Part shown: positions 46,469-54,118 of the stretch, piece after piece | Position numbering within the stretch: the first letter of the stretch is position 1 | How the letters are laid out: every line of letters begins with the position of its first letter | Assembly (NCBI GenBank): GCA_023426125.1 | Contig: JAFABI010000092.1 | Location: 1-64,000 of the forward strand | DNA length: 64,000 bases | Origin: Bacillota bacterium | GTDB taxonomy: Bacteria; Bacillota; Clostridia; Acetivibrionales; DTU013 | Direction: 5' to 3' | Made by a program: the position numbers and the translations under genes | The notes under the pieces: model-generated | Told to the model about the DNA's origin: nothing | The model's input: the letters and a program-made list of their open reading frames with translations, nothing else | Database searches by the model: none

Positions 46469-46484
46469 ACATTCTTTCATATAT
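46464..46484 (+). promoter_or_regulatory. Separated cad-type operator (left of the IS)
   Basis: TTGAACATTCTTTCATATAT repeats the upstream operator found before cadA (one base different in the core). It originally belonged to the control region of the intact repressor gene but now lies 1.5 kb from it, on the far side of the IS element. Confidence 0.72.
46476..46484. repeat. Target site duplication, left copy
   Basis: TTCATATAT immediately outside the left inverted repeat; the identical 9 bases occur at 48004-48012 outside the right inverted repeat. Confidence 0.85.
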
Positions 46485-48003
46485 TTTGAGTTTCCCCATT
46501 TTTAATAAGCATATAAATTACACTCGTTGATACCAAAGGTTTTGAATATATTTAATTGTTGTGATGGTGGATGTTTCACAGAATACAAGAAAGCAGCAAT
46601 GCCTTCTCTGGTTTTTTGTAAGATATTGAAAATGCCATCCCCTAATGCATAGTATATAAATTTAGATTTGCCATATATTCTTTTTGAGCACTCGATTATT
46701 TCCATTATGAAGATACTTGCGTCCTGCTTTTCTGAAAATGTGCCTATCAAACCAATGAGTATTGTAAGCATTGAATTGAGCGCGCGTATAGACGTAAGAC
46801 TCTGAACCCTGAAATCTTCAAACCCAAACTGCTGCTTCTTGAAACGGTAATATTCTTCAATACGCCATCTCATAAGATAGACTTTTGTTACCGCTTTGGC
46901 TAACCGGTCATCGGAGGACTTTAAGCTGCTGATCAGCATCATGGGAATTTCTCCAAACCCGTAAACGGCTACCAAAGTAAGCTCCTTTAGGGGAGCAATG
47001 GGGAGGTTGATCGGAATTAAGCTCATCTTGCAGTCGATTTTCCTACCCTTTTTATCTTTAAAGGTTATTTTGTATCTACCCTTGTACCTGTTTGCAAGTT
47101 CAAGTATGTTTATGGTTTCTCCTTTATACCTGACATCCCTGTTTTTCTTTGCCCTAATAATGAAATTTTCCTTTTGCTTTAAAAAATACTTGTAGTAGGC
47201 ACAGGAGTCATACCCTCTATCCAGTGTCCTTATCCCTGACCTGCCAAAATGTTTGGAGATACATTTAAGCCCTGTCAGTACTTCCTCGTCCTCACTGACA
47301 TAATCCCGTTCCGTGCTGGAATAGACTCTTGTATATACAGGCATAGGCATTTTATAATCTTTCGTAAGTGCCGTAATCTCCAGCAAGTGATATCCTGTCG
47401 TTATTTCTCCAGTACTTCCATCACGAACTTCGCATAAGGAATCCAGCATTTCACTATAGGGCTTTGAAATGTCGGAGTTATCGACGATCAACACAGACAT
47501 CTCCTTCGTATTCCTTTTGACAATATCCATATAGTTTTCCATAATGATGTCGTTTTCATTGAATCTGCCGAGTCCACGGGACAGCCTATCAATTGTTTTT
47601 TTAAGAGTTATTTCTTCCTTCAGAGCTCTTGATATATTGCTAAGATGCGTGGACTGTGATTCAAGCATGCCATAAAGCATCTGGAATACCAATTTGTACT
47701 TGGGTCTGGACAATCCCTTTGTTATTTTTTTTGAAAATTTTCTAATTTCTCTTTTCAACTGATATGACAACTTGTTATAATTAATCATGCTAAAGCTCTC
47801 CTTTGCTTTGTGTTTTGTGTCTGCAAACTTAAAATACCATACAAGGAGGGCTTTTGCACTACTTTTGCATGTATCTCTGAATAACTTTTTAAATCTGTTC
47901 ATTAATTGCATAAAATCATGGGCGTTCTGTGGATAAAACTTCGTTTTTTTGCTTTGTTAATTTTACTTTTTGCTTCCCACTTTAAAAAATGGGGAAACTC
48001 AAA
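46485..48003 (-). mobile_element. IS4-family insertion sequence
   Basis: A complete 1519-bp element. Terminal inverted repeats read inward as TTTGAGTTTCCCCATTTTT (left, 46485-46503) and as the same sequence with one extra T from the right end (48003 inward). A single transposase gene fills it on the minus strand. A 9-bp target duplication (TTCATATAT) flanks it, within the size range of IS4 elements. The intact ends, duplication and open transposase argue for recent insertion. It lies 12 bp upstream of the -35 box of the CadC-like gene. Confidence 0.93.
46502..47911 (-). CDS. IS4-family DDE transposase
   Basis: A 469-residue transposase with the three acidic residues in LIVDNSDI, IRTLDRGYDS and the IS4 signature Y-x2-R-x3-E-x6-K, seen perfectly in YLMRWRIEEYYRFKK. 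The insert between the second Asp and the Glu is beta-rich, as in other IS4 enzymes. Length is normal and there is no frameshift, so it is probably functional. An alternative start is MINYNKLSYQL at residue 42, since the first 40 residues are less family-like. Confidence 0.92.
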   Translation of the reverse strand: MQLMNRFKKLFRDTCKSSAKALLVWYFKFADTKHKAKESFSMINYNKLSYQLKREIRKFSKKITKGLSRPKYKLVFQMLYGMLESQSTHLSNISRALKEEITLKKTIDRLSRGLGRFNENDIIMENYMDIVKRNTKEMSVLIVDNSDISKPYSEMLDSLCEVRDGSTGEITTGYHLLEITALTKDYKMPMPVYTRVYSSTERDYVSEDEEVLTGLKCISKHFGRSGIRTLDRGYDSCAYYKYFLKQKENFIIRAKKNRDVRYKGETINILELANRYKGRYKITFKDKKGRKIDCKMSLIPINLPIAPLKELTLVAVYGFGEIPMMLISSLKSSDDRLAKAVTKVYLMRWRIEEYYRFKKQQFGFEDFRVQSLTSIRALNSMLTILIGLIGTFSEKQDASIFIMEIIECSKRIYGKSKFIYYALGDGIFNILQKTREGIAAFLYSVKHPPSQQLNIFKTFGINECNLYAY

Positions 48004-48012
48004 TTCATATAT
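48004..48012. repeat. Target site duplication, right copy
   Basis: TTCATATAT directly after the right inverted repeat, matching 46476-46484. It keeps only the right half of the original TGAACATTC-TTTCA operator. Confidence 0.85.
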
Positions 48013-48015
48013 ATA

Positions 48016-48044
48016 TTGACATTTACTAAGCTAAAACATATAAT
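48016..48044 (+). promoter_or_regulatory. Promoter of the CadC-like repressor gene
   Basis: TTGACA at 48016-48021, exactly 17 bp, TATAAT at 48039-48044: a consensus promoter. It is homologous to the cadA promoter. Its upstream operator has been split off by the IS, and no ATATATGA/TCATATAT repeat is present downstream as it is at cadA. Confidence 0.82.
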
Positions 48045-48081
48045 ATTTTTTTGTACATCAACACACTGGGAGGAGGATACA

Positions 48082-48450
48082 ATGGATAATAATAACCAGG
48101 AAATTGTAAAATGTGATTGTACTGCAATCCACGATGATATAGTGGACAAGGTTAGAGAAAATATTCCGCATGAAGAGACCCTTTACGATTTGGCAGAGCT
48201 TTTTAAAGCCTTTGGTGATACTACCAGAATAAAGATTCTTTACGCATTATTTGCATCTGAAATGTGTGTATGCGACATAGCAGTTCTTCTTAACATGACG
48301 CAGTCTGCCATCTCCCACCAGCTTAGAGTTTTAAAGCAGGCAAGGCTTGTTAAGTTCAGGAAAGACGGCAAGGTTGTCTACTATTCGCTGGATGATGAGC
48401 ATATTAAGCATATGTTCGACCAAGGACTCCATCATATTTCAGAGAAATAA
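48082..48450 (+). CDS. cadC: CadC/SmtB-type metal-responsive repressor (ArsR family)
   Basis: A 122-residue ArsR-family winged-helix repressor. Metal-site features: N-terminal Cys11 and Cys13 (KCDCTAIH) and Cys62/Cys64 (EMCVCD) match the CadC thiolate site for Cd/Pb; the C-terminal helix also has D-x-H-x10-H-x2-E, the alpha-5 zinc site. The DNA-reading helix is in NMTQSAISHQLRVLKQARLV. It should repress metal-export genes and release DNA when Cd, Pb or Zn bind. AGGAGG lies 7 nt before the chosen ATG; earlier codons in frame have no ribosome binding site. Given the shared operators, it probably controls cadA 5 kb upstream as well as itself. Confidence 0.9.
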   Translation: MDNNNQEIVKCDCTAIHDDIVDKVRENIPHEETLYDLAELFKAFGDTTRIKILYALFASEMCVCDIAVLLNMTQSAISHQLRVLKQARLVKFRKDGKVVYYSLDDEHIKHMFDQGLHHISEK

Positions 48451-48493
48451 GATAGGTTTCAGAGCTATTAAAAAAGAAGACATCTATTGTTTT

Positions 48494-48796
48494 TTACGGA
48501 TCGATAATGGAATAATGTGGAATTAATCTAATAACAGAGCAGTGCAGTTTTACCTTGCCATTAAGATAGGTACCTAAAATTAAGCCTATAACTGCACCAG
48601 CAAATCCAATATACATATTCCCAATTTCAAAGGATTCCGGCAGCAAATCATAACAAACCGTAGCAAGCATAAGCCCGCCGATAAAACCAAGTGTGGCTCC
48701 CTTTGCCCTATCCCCTCTTTCCGTGATAACGGCTATCAAGCTTACCACCCATTGTTCAGGAAATACTTCACCGTATTCATGCCTGTTCAATTCCAT
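48494..48796 (-). pseudogene. ZIP-family metal transporter fragment
   Basis: About 100 codons. The middle part (GATLGFIGGLMLATVCYDLLPE and MYIGFAGAVIGLILGTYLNG) resembles transmembrane helices 2-3 of bacterial ZIP zinc transporters, where the motif after the glycines precedes an acidic EL/LLPE pair. Only two helices remain of the eight expected, and the C-terminal 20 residues look random. It is most likely a truncated gene. The assignment rests on a short match. Confidence 0.5.
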
Positions 48797-48841
48797 ATTT
48801 TACAGGTTTACGATTTTCCAGCATTATGGTAAACTACCCAG

Positions 48842-48965
48842 GAAGCTAAATCTTCCATTTTCGGAAGAACGGGGGACGAATTACCCAGGGGTGAAGCCTT
48901 AAAACGGCAGGGTATACTCTTTTACCTAACCCGTCAACTAACCTCGTAAGCTATCAAAAGAGGGG
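48842..48965 (+). ncRNA. ydaO-type c-di-AMP riboswitch
   Basis: The leader contains the conserved blocks of the ydaO/yuaA class in order: ACGGGGGAC, AGGGGTGAA, GGCAGGGTA, then TAACCCGTCAACTAACCTCG and GTAAGC. The late helix ACTCTTTT / AAAAGAGG closes next to the start codon, and the ribosome binding site GAGGGGG overlaps its 3' strand. This suggests control of translation, probably with lower expression when cyclic di-AMP is high. Riboswitches of this class commonly control wall hydrolases and potassium transporters. Confidence 0.88.
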
Positions 48966-48973
48966 GTCAGCTC

Positions 48974-49810
48974 ATGCATAGAACAAAGAAATTTTTTGCA
49001 GGGATAGCAACAGCCCTGTTTCTCACTCTTATCTCCGTTCAGGCTACCTTTGCCTACTCTGAAGGTGCAGTTTTAAAGCAAGGTATGTGCAACTCCGATG
49101 TATCGGAACTCCAACAAGACCTGAAAGATCTTGGCTTTTTTAGCGCCAATCCTACCGGCTATTTCGGGGACATCACCCAAAACGCTGTGATCAAATTTCA
49201 AAAGCGTTACGGCTTAAAGCCTGATGGTATCGCAGGTAACCAGACCATCGGTAAAATCAGCAGCTTGTTTGGCCGTACCACTGCAACAACGGCTTCAAGA
49301 GGAAGCGTTTCGAGAGAACAAACAGCCAAAAGCACTGAGATTGAGCTTCTCCCGTGGTTCGGAAAAGTGGATGGCATTTACAAAATCGGGGATGTGGCAA
49401 CTGTCACTGATGTGGGTACTGGCCTTAAAATGCAGATTAAGCGCACCTTCGGAACCAATCATGCGGATGTAGAGACACTGACAGTCGAAGATACTGCTAC
49501 CTTGAAAAAGGCAGCTGGCGGCTCCTGGAACTGGACAAGGCGGCCTGTCATTGTAGAAATAGATGGTTACAGGATTGCAGGCTCCTTAACCGCTATGCCC
49601 CATGCCGGAAGGGATGACAAGCCTGCTATTGCCAATGTAAGCGGGCGAAGCGGAGGTTATGGGTATGGACAAAATCTGGATGCGGTAAAAGGTAACGGCA
49701 TGGATGGGCAATTTGATATTCACTTTTACAAAAGCAAAACGCATGACACAAATAAAGTAGATAGCGCTCATCAGGCAGCCATACAAAAAGCTTACAAATC
49801 AGGACTTTAA
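48974..49810 (+). CDS. Secreted peptidoglycan-binding protein under riboswitch control
   Basis: A 278-residue exported protein. Signal peptide at residues 1-27 (ATALFLTLISVQATFAY), then a PG_binding_1 domain (about 33-97) with SDVSELQQDLKDLGF and FGDITQNAVIKFQKRYGLKP, a Ser/Thr linker, and a C-terminal domain of about 150 residues (about 125-278). That domain contains GTNHADVETLTVEDTA, MPHAGRDDKPA and FDIHFYKSKTHDTNKVD, a pattern I recall from many clostridial wall proteins but whose function I cannot state; the conserved His and Asp residues hint at metal binding or hydrolysis. It probably acts in the wall during turnover or sporulation. GAGGGGG precedes the ATG. Confidence 0.85.
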   Translation: MHRTKKFFAGIATALFLTLISVQATFAYSEGAVLKQGMCNSDVSELQQDLKDLGFFSANPTGYFGDITQNAVIKFQKRYGLKPDGIAGNQTIGKISSLFGRTTATTASRGSVSREQTAKSTEIELLPWFGKVDGIYKIGDVATVTDVGTGLKMQIKRTFGTNHADVETLTVEDTATLKKAAGGSWNWTRRPVIVEIDGYRIAGSLTAMPHAGRDDKPAIANVSGRSGGYGYGQNLDAVKGNGMDGQFDIHFYKSKTHDTNKVDSAHQAAIQKAYKSGL

Positions 49811-50096
49811 AATTTACATATGATACAAGTTTAGCAAAAGCAAATGTATTGGGAAAACAGCGAGTTATAGATTTCCAAGGTACTCCAGTCAATACTCAAT
49901 AAGGACAGTGGAAGCGTGCTACATCGTATGATATAATACGATAAACAAGTTGGCTATTTGTTTAACACGAGGACAAACAATAATTTGCAGGAGCAGTCCA
50001 ACTCCGTGCAGCAGGGAGCCTATTTGCTCTTTTGCCCCACATGCTCCAAACAGACAGGTTATTTTTATTCGATGATTAAAGGAAGGCGGTTTCTAC
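49811..50096. other. Intergenic region
   Basis: About 285 bases. A small inverted repeat ATCGTAT...ATACGAT with an internal TATAAT (about 49924-49943) may be a promoter element for the XRE fragment. Nothing else is identifiable. Confidence 0.4.
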
Positions 50097-50444
50097 TTGG
50101 AATTCAGTGATAAATTGCAGCAGTTGAGAAAGCAGAATAATTTGACGCAGGAACAGCCTGCGGAGCAGCTGTTTGTTTCCAGAACGGCTGTTTCCAAATG
50201 GGAGAGCGGCAGAGGCTACCCCAATATCGAGTCGTTGAAAAGCATCTCGAAGCTTTTTTCTGTTTTAATTGATGATTTGCTGTCGGACGAGGAATTGGTC
50301 ACCCTTGCAGCAGCCGAAAATCGTTCTAATATGAAAAAGGTCTTCATTTTCGCATTTATAGACATACTGTGTATTCAGACCTTAACATTGAAAACAGTGT
50401 CAGGTCTACAACACCTTTACCTTTCCAAACATACCCTTGCCTGA
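50097..50444 (+). pseudogene. Truncated XRE-family regulator
   Basis: Starts at TTG with GGAAGGCGG about 8 nt upstream. Residues 1-65 form a classic Cro/C1 helix-turn-helix (LRKQNNLTQEQPAEQLFVSR, AVSKWESGRGYPNIESL). Residues 75-90 (NRSNMKKVFIFAF) begin the membrane-anchored tail that usually follows in this clostridial subgroup, but similarity stops near 50365. The remaining codons are simply the antisense of the neighbouring GNAT gene. The normal Leu in LTQEQLAEQL is Pro here, which could also damage the fold. Confidence 0.75.
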
Positions 50445-50928
50445 TAACACCTTCTTCTACAAAATTATTTCTTCTTAAAACATTTAAAGACTTGGTATTT
50501 TCAGGCATGACAAACGCCTGGATTCGGTTTAGGCCAATATCGTTAAAGAGGTAATCTGTCATTGCTTTCACTGTTTTTGTAGCGATTCCTTTACCCCAGA
50601 AGTGATCGTTCAGCCTATAGCCTATGGTTATCATATTCACCTCATTATCATAGTCAAACATTTCCGCTACACCGACAATAAAATTGGGGTTGTCATTTAG
50701 CGTAATTCCAAGGAGAATCCATTTTTTCTTGTTAAAATCCCGTTCAAAGTGCCCAATCATATTCGCAACGGTATCCTTATTCTTTTTGAGCATGAAAGGA
50801 GAATATACAAAAAGCTTTTCATTGCTGTATATTTCAAAAAGGCCGTCAATATCTGAAGGAACAATTTTCCTCAATGTAATCTCGTCCGTTGTGATATGTG
50901 GAAACTGGTCATATGGATTTTTACTCAT
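50356..50928 (-). CDS. RimJ/RimL-type GNAT N-acetyltransferase
   Basis: A 190-residue acetyltransferase. The acetyl-CoA binding motif is in GYRLNDHFWGKGIATKTVKA (motif A), preceded by a beta strand at FIVGVAEMFDYD and followed by NRIQAFVMPENTKSLNVLRR and FVEEGVIRQGYVWKGK, the usual RimJ/RimL pattern. It acetylates an amino group on a protein N-terminus or small molecule; the substrate is unknown. Its last 30 codons overlap the truncated XRE gene in the opposite direction. Reading frame and length look intact. Confidence 0.85.
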   Translation of the reverse strand: MSKNPYDQFPHITTDEITLRKIVPSDIDGLFEIYSNEKLFVYSPFMLKKNKDTVANMIGHFERDFNKKKWILLGITLNDNPNFIVGVAEMFDYDNEVNMITIGYRLNDHFWGKGIATKTVKAMTDYLFNDIGLNRIQAFVMPENTKSLNVLRRNNFVEEGVIRQGYVWKGKGVVDLTLFSMLRSEYTVCL

Positions 50929-51130
50929 TCAATTAACCTCCTGTGTATTATATAAATGTGGTGAAGTAGAAAATTACAATTTACACTAAATAAATACTCA
51001 GAACAACTCTCCATATCAATGAGCATGCCATGAATCACTATGCGGTGCTAACTCTTTCCAATAATCTATCAATTTCTTAATATATTCCACAGTACTACCA
51101 TTGGGATTTACATACTGAACAAGCGACTAG

Positions 51131-52024
51131 CTAATCCCTCGCGTTTTCGATTCGTCTTAGTTTCTCAGTGTCCCGAGCTGGAGATGAACCGAAGAAGCGG
51201 GAGTACTCTCGATTAAACTGTGAGGAACTCTGATAGCCAACTTGATATGCGGCACTGGCTACTGCATAGCCCTCAAATGCAATGAGGTTTCTAGCCTCCA
51301 AAAGCCTTAATTGCTTTTGAAATTGAATCGGACTTAAACCCGTTGCCCGTTTAAACTGACGGTGAAAGGTATTTATAGCCATACTTAATTTTGATGCCAT
51401 CTCACCGATGTCTATTGGCCTCGTATAATTATCGTGAAGCCATTTTACAGTCTGAGAAATCTTAGAGAAATTACTTTCTCGCAGGCCAAGTTGCCTCAGA
51501 TACCATCCTTGTGGTCCCATCAGAACGCGATAAAGGATTTCCCGTTCATAAGCTGGTGCAAGAGCTGGAATATCTCTTGATGTTTTCGTTAATCGCAATA
51601 AGCGCAGCCATGCCTCCATAAATTCAATGTCTATTTCACAAGCTGCGAAATGTTCAGAAGAAGTTGGTATTAGATCTTCAGGAAGATCTCTTAATAAACT
51701 CTGAAGAACATTCTGATTCAACTCAAGACCAAGGGACATGTAAGGACGGCCATTATGGTCTGGATGTACACTCGCCGTTGCGGGCACATGTACCGGTAAT
51801 ACGTAATATGAAGGCCCTTCCAGGGTAGTGCTACGCTCCCCAATTGAAAGAATCTTTGTTCCTTGAACCGTAAAACCAATCTTAGGCTCGTAGAGCGCTG
51901 CGAGTTGATGTGTGGGAATGTCTCCCTTAATCATGCTCAGCCCCGGTACTCCGGTTTCAATTGGTCGAGTGCCTGCTCTTTTCATTAGATCAATAATTTC
52001 ATCTAAAACTTTATTCATACACAT
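51131..52024 (-). CDS. AraC-family transcriptional regulator (AraC_N type)
   Basis: A 297-residue one-component regulator. The N-terminal cupin-like AraC_N domain (about 20-180) includes LAALYEPKIGFTVQGTKILS and YYVLPVHVPATASV. The C-terminal double helix-turn-helix (about 190-290) has IGEMASKLSMAINTFHRQFK and AYQVGYQSSSQFNREYSRFF. Relatives usually stand divergent to an oxidoreductase gene and activate it in response to a small molecule. Here the divergent gene is a broken short-chain dehydrogenase, so its original target is lost. No good ribosome binding site distinguishes the two possible ATGs (52024, 52018). Confidence 0.88.
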   Translation of the reverse strand: MCMNKVLDEIIDLMKRAGTRPIETGVPGLSMIKGDIPTHQLAALYEPKIGFTVQGTKILSIGERSTTLEGPSYYVLPVHVPATASVHPDHNGRPYMSLGLELNQNVLQSLLRDLPEDLIPTSSEHFAACEIDIEFMEAWLRLLRLTKTSRDIPALAPAYEREILYRVLMGPQGWYLRQLGLRESNFSKISQTVKWLHDNYTRPIDIGEMASKLSMAINTFHRQFKRATGLSPIQFQKQLRLLEARNLIAFEGYAVASAAYQVGYQSSSQFNREYSRFFGSSPARDTEKLRRIENARD

Positions 52025-52236
52025 ATTCTATCACATGACTTCCTATTCCTCAACACAATTCTGAAACCCTTCGGCATTTTTAGGCTCTTTTTATGATAAA
52101 CGCATGGGATAATCCAGGTGTTTTCGAAAGAATCATCGGTAGTTTTAGGCAATTAAAAGGCATTATTGAATCTAGATTATTTCAGCAGAAACGATTAAAA
52201 TTGAATCAAGATCGAACACAAAAAAAGGAGGATCTT

Positions 52237-52398
52237 ATGAAAATTGCAATCGTAACAGGTGGAAGTAATGGCATTGGAAAAGCAACCGCGCTTGAGCTTG
52301 GCAAGCGCGGAATTAGCGTCATTCTCACATACAATTCCTATAAGGATAGGGCAGAAGCTGTCGTTAAGGAAATTGAGAAGAATAAAGGAGTTCGGACC
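52237..52398 (+). pseudogene. Truncated short-chain dehydrogenase (SDR)
   Basis: Begins with AAAGGAGG and ATG, then MKIAIVTGGSNGIGKATALE, the Rossmann dinucleotide-binding motif TGGxxGIG, and a first alpha-beta unit ending KEIEKNKGVRT. After about residue 54 the similarity ends abruptly at 52398, where an unrelated repeat structure begins. Only the cofactor-binding start of a roughly 250-residue enzyme remains. It is divergent from the AraC regulator that would normally have controlled it. Confidence 0.85.
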
Positions 52399-52428
52399 GT
52401 GGATATGATCTCTCGGACAATAAAAAGT

Positions 52429-52492
52429 AAGGGTTCCAAGCATCCCAACCTCCGCTTATACAACAGCGGCTATCCCAACGCTTGGAACCCTT
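52429..52492. repeat. Perfect inverted-repeat structure at the SDR break
   Basis: 13-bp perfect arms AAGGGTTCCAAGC / GCTTGGAACCCTT with a 38-nt interior. The interior has its own hairpin (CCGC...GCGG) and a direct repeat ATCCCAAC. It starts about 30 bases after the SDR similarity stops. It could be the end of a mobile element, a recombination site or a terminator; there is no T-run. Confidence 0.7.
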
Positions 52493-52613
52493 TATCTTCC
52501 AGCGATTTCAATTTATCTATTTTTCTACCCTCGACATCAATACTGCTGTCTCCACATGCCTTGCATCGATAATCCGGATAACTTTTACACAATTGTATCT
52601 TTCTATGATGCAT
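52470..52613 (-). CDS. Small zinc-ribbon-like ORF, unassigned
   Basis: A 47-codon frame from ATG, with Cys residues in KIQLCKSYPDYRCKACGDSS and a Lys/Glu-rich tail ending EDKGFQALG. The CKAC pair and the upstream Cys suggest a partial zinc knuckle, perhaps the tail of a recombinase or transposase. Part of it lies in a sequence repeated at 54990-55021. There is no ribosome binding site, so it is probably a fragment rather than an expressed gene. Confidence 0.3.
   Translation of the reverse strand: MHHRKIQLCKSYPDYRCKACGDSSIDVEGRKIDKLKSLEDKGFQALG
52555..52586. repeat. 32-bp direct repeat, left copy
   Basis: CATGCCTTGCATCGATAATC and following GGATAACTTTT. It matches 54990-55021 with two differences, in the same orientation. 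The pair brackets the DUF4143 ATPase and the recombinase remnant. Confidence 0.8.
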
Positions 52614-52670
52614 TTATATAATGACTATCTTTTTCTTCTCTTTCTGTAACTACAAGGTGTCAACTTGTTA

Positions 52671-54029
52671 CTAATTAATTTCCAAAAGCACCCATGAGTT
52701 TAGTCCCAACTCTATAAGTTTATCTATATGGTCAATCATAAAAAGCGGGATGTTTAGTAGGTTTCCGTCCTGCTTCAGATTCCTTAGTGAAAATCTTAGA
52801 CGTATTTTGGTCTCAGCTTCATATTTTTGTCCATATAACGTGAGACTTCTGCCATTAATATTTTGATCGGCTTTTACTTCAATTGGAATGATATCATTCC
52901 CTCGTTGAATAATAAAATCAACTTCCGCCTGCCCGCCTGATGTCCAGTATCTGGGTATTGCTTCATACTTATCTACCAGACCTTGCAATATAAAGTTTTC
53001 GGTCAATGCACCTTTAAATTCTGTAAAGAGACGAATACCTTCATTGAATGCAATAGGGTCAAGAAGAGCGAGCCTGCGCAACAGTCCTGTATCTACGGTA
53101 TACAATTTAAAAGCTGTCAAGTCATCATAAGCAGACAGAGGAAGTCCGGGCTTCGTACTTCTATAAATCTTATATGACATCCCTGCATTACACAGCCATG
53201 TCAGGGCATCCTCATACTCCCTTGCTCTCGCACCCTCTTTTACCGCACTGTATAAGAATTTCTTGTTTTCTCTTGCAAGCTGTGAAGGAATGGAATTCCA
53301 TATTAATCCTAGCTTCGCAATATCTTTTATTTCTGCATGTTTGGAAAAATCAAGCTCATAGGCATTTAAAATATTTCTTGATGCCGTTTGGACCAGTCCG
53401 ATATCCCTTTCTTCTGTCCAGGAGCGGACAGCTTCCGGCATCCCTCCCGTTATGAAATACATTTTAAGCTTTTCATGCAATTGGTTGAAAAATATTTCAG
53501 GGATTGGTTCAATTACTTCAATGCCTTTCATATACTCCACCAAATTTTCATCACCGTTGGCCATTAAAAATTCAGTAAAGCTCATTGGATAGATCGTCAT
53601 AAAATCAACTTTCCCAACAGGAAAGGATGAAGGTTTGGACAGTGCGATTCCTAAAAGTGAGCCTGCACAGGCTATATGATATTCCGGTGCCTTCTCGCAG
53701 AAATACTTCAGTGTATTGAGCGCCTTGTTGCACTCCTGCACCTCATCAAATATAACTAAAGTTTTTTCCGGCAAAATGGGTGCGCCATTCACCATCATTA
53801 AGTTTTGTAAAATTCTTTTCACATCTTTCGTTGTTTCAAAAAAAGATGCTAATTCTTCCTGCTCATCAAAGTTAAAATATGCAACATTATCATAGCATCG
53901 TTTGCCAAACTCATTTAATATCCAGGTCTTTCCAACCTGGCGGACACCTTTTAATATCAAAGGCTTCCTATATTTTGATTGCTTCCATTGCTGTAAATCA
54001 TCCAAAATTAATCTTTTCAAAACACTCAC
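52671..54029 (-). CDS. AAA ATPase with DUF4143 domain
   Basis: A 452-residue protein of the common AAA_14/DUF4143 family. The ATPase domain (about 1-200) has the Walker A GVRQVGKTW, Walker B LVIFDEVQEC and sensor ACAGSLLGIAL. The DUF4143 domain (about 220-400) ends with a nuclease-like core EVDFIIQRGNDIIPIEVKAD (D...E-x-K), typical of PD-(D/E)xK folds. These genes are scattered and often horizontally moved; the function is unknown, though links to toxin-antitoxin-like or defence roles have been proposed for relatives. Translation seems to start at GTG (54029). A 54-bp palindrome covers its control region and a 32-bp direct repeat flanks the unit. Confidence 0.88.
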   Translation of the reverse strand: MSVLKRLILDDLQQWKQSKYRKPLILKGVRQVGKTWILNEFGKRCYDNVAYFNFDEQEELASFFETTKDVKRILQNLMMVNGAPILPEKTLVIFDEVQECNKALNTLKYFCEKAPEYHIACAGSLLGIALSKPSSFPVGKVDFMTIYPMSFTEFLMANGDENLVEYMKGIEVIEPIPEIFFNQLHEKLKMYFITGGMPEAVRSWTEERDIGLVQTASRNILNAYELDFSKHAEIKDIAKLGLIWNSIPSQLARENKKFLYSAVKEGARAREYEDALTWLCNAGMSYKIYRSTKPGLPLSAYDDLTAFKLYTVDTGLLRRLALLDPIAFNEGIRLFTEFKGALTENFILQGLVDKYEAIPRYWTSGGQAEVDFIIQRGNDIIPIEVKADQNINGRSLTLYGQKYEAETKIRLRFSLRNLKQDGNLLNIPLFMIDHIDKLIELGLNSWVLLEIN

Positions 54030-54033
54030 ATCC

Positions 54034-54087
54034 TATAATTAAGTCTAGTTTATGTGAATAGATTCACACAAACTAGACTTAATTATA
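54034..54087. repeat. 54-bp near-perfect palindrome upstream of the ATPase
   Basis: Arms of 26 bp (TATAATTAAGTCTAGTTTAT and on to GTGAAT) with one mismatch and a 2-nt centre. It begins 5 bp upstream of the GTG start of the ATPase gene and so covers its ribosome binding site and probable -10. It could be an operator, a cruciform or a miniature element end. Confidence 0.85.
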
Positions 54088-54118
54088 TAGCAAACAGCCA
54101 ATTTATTCAAGCAATGAA

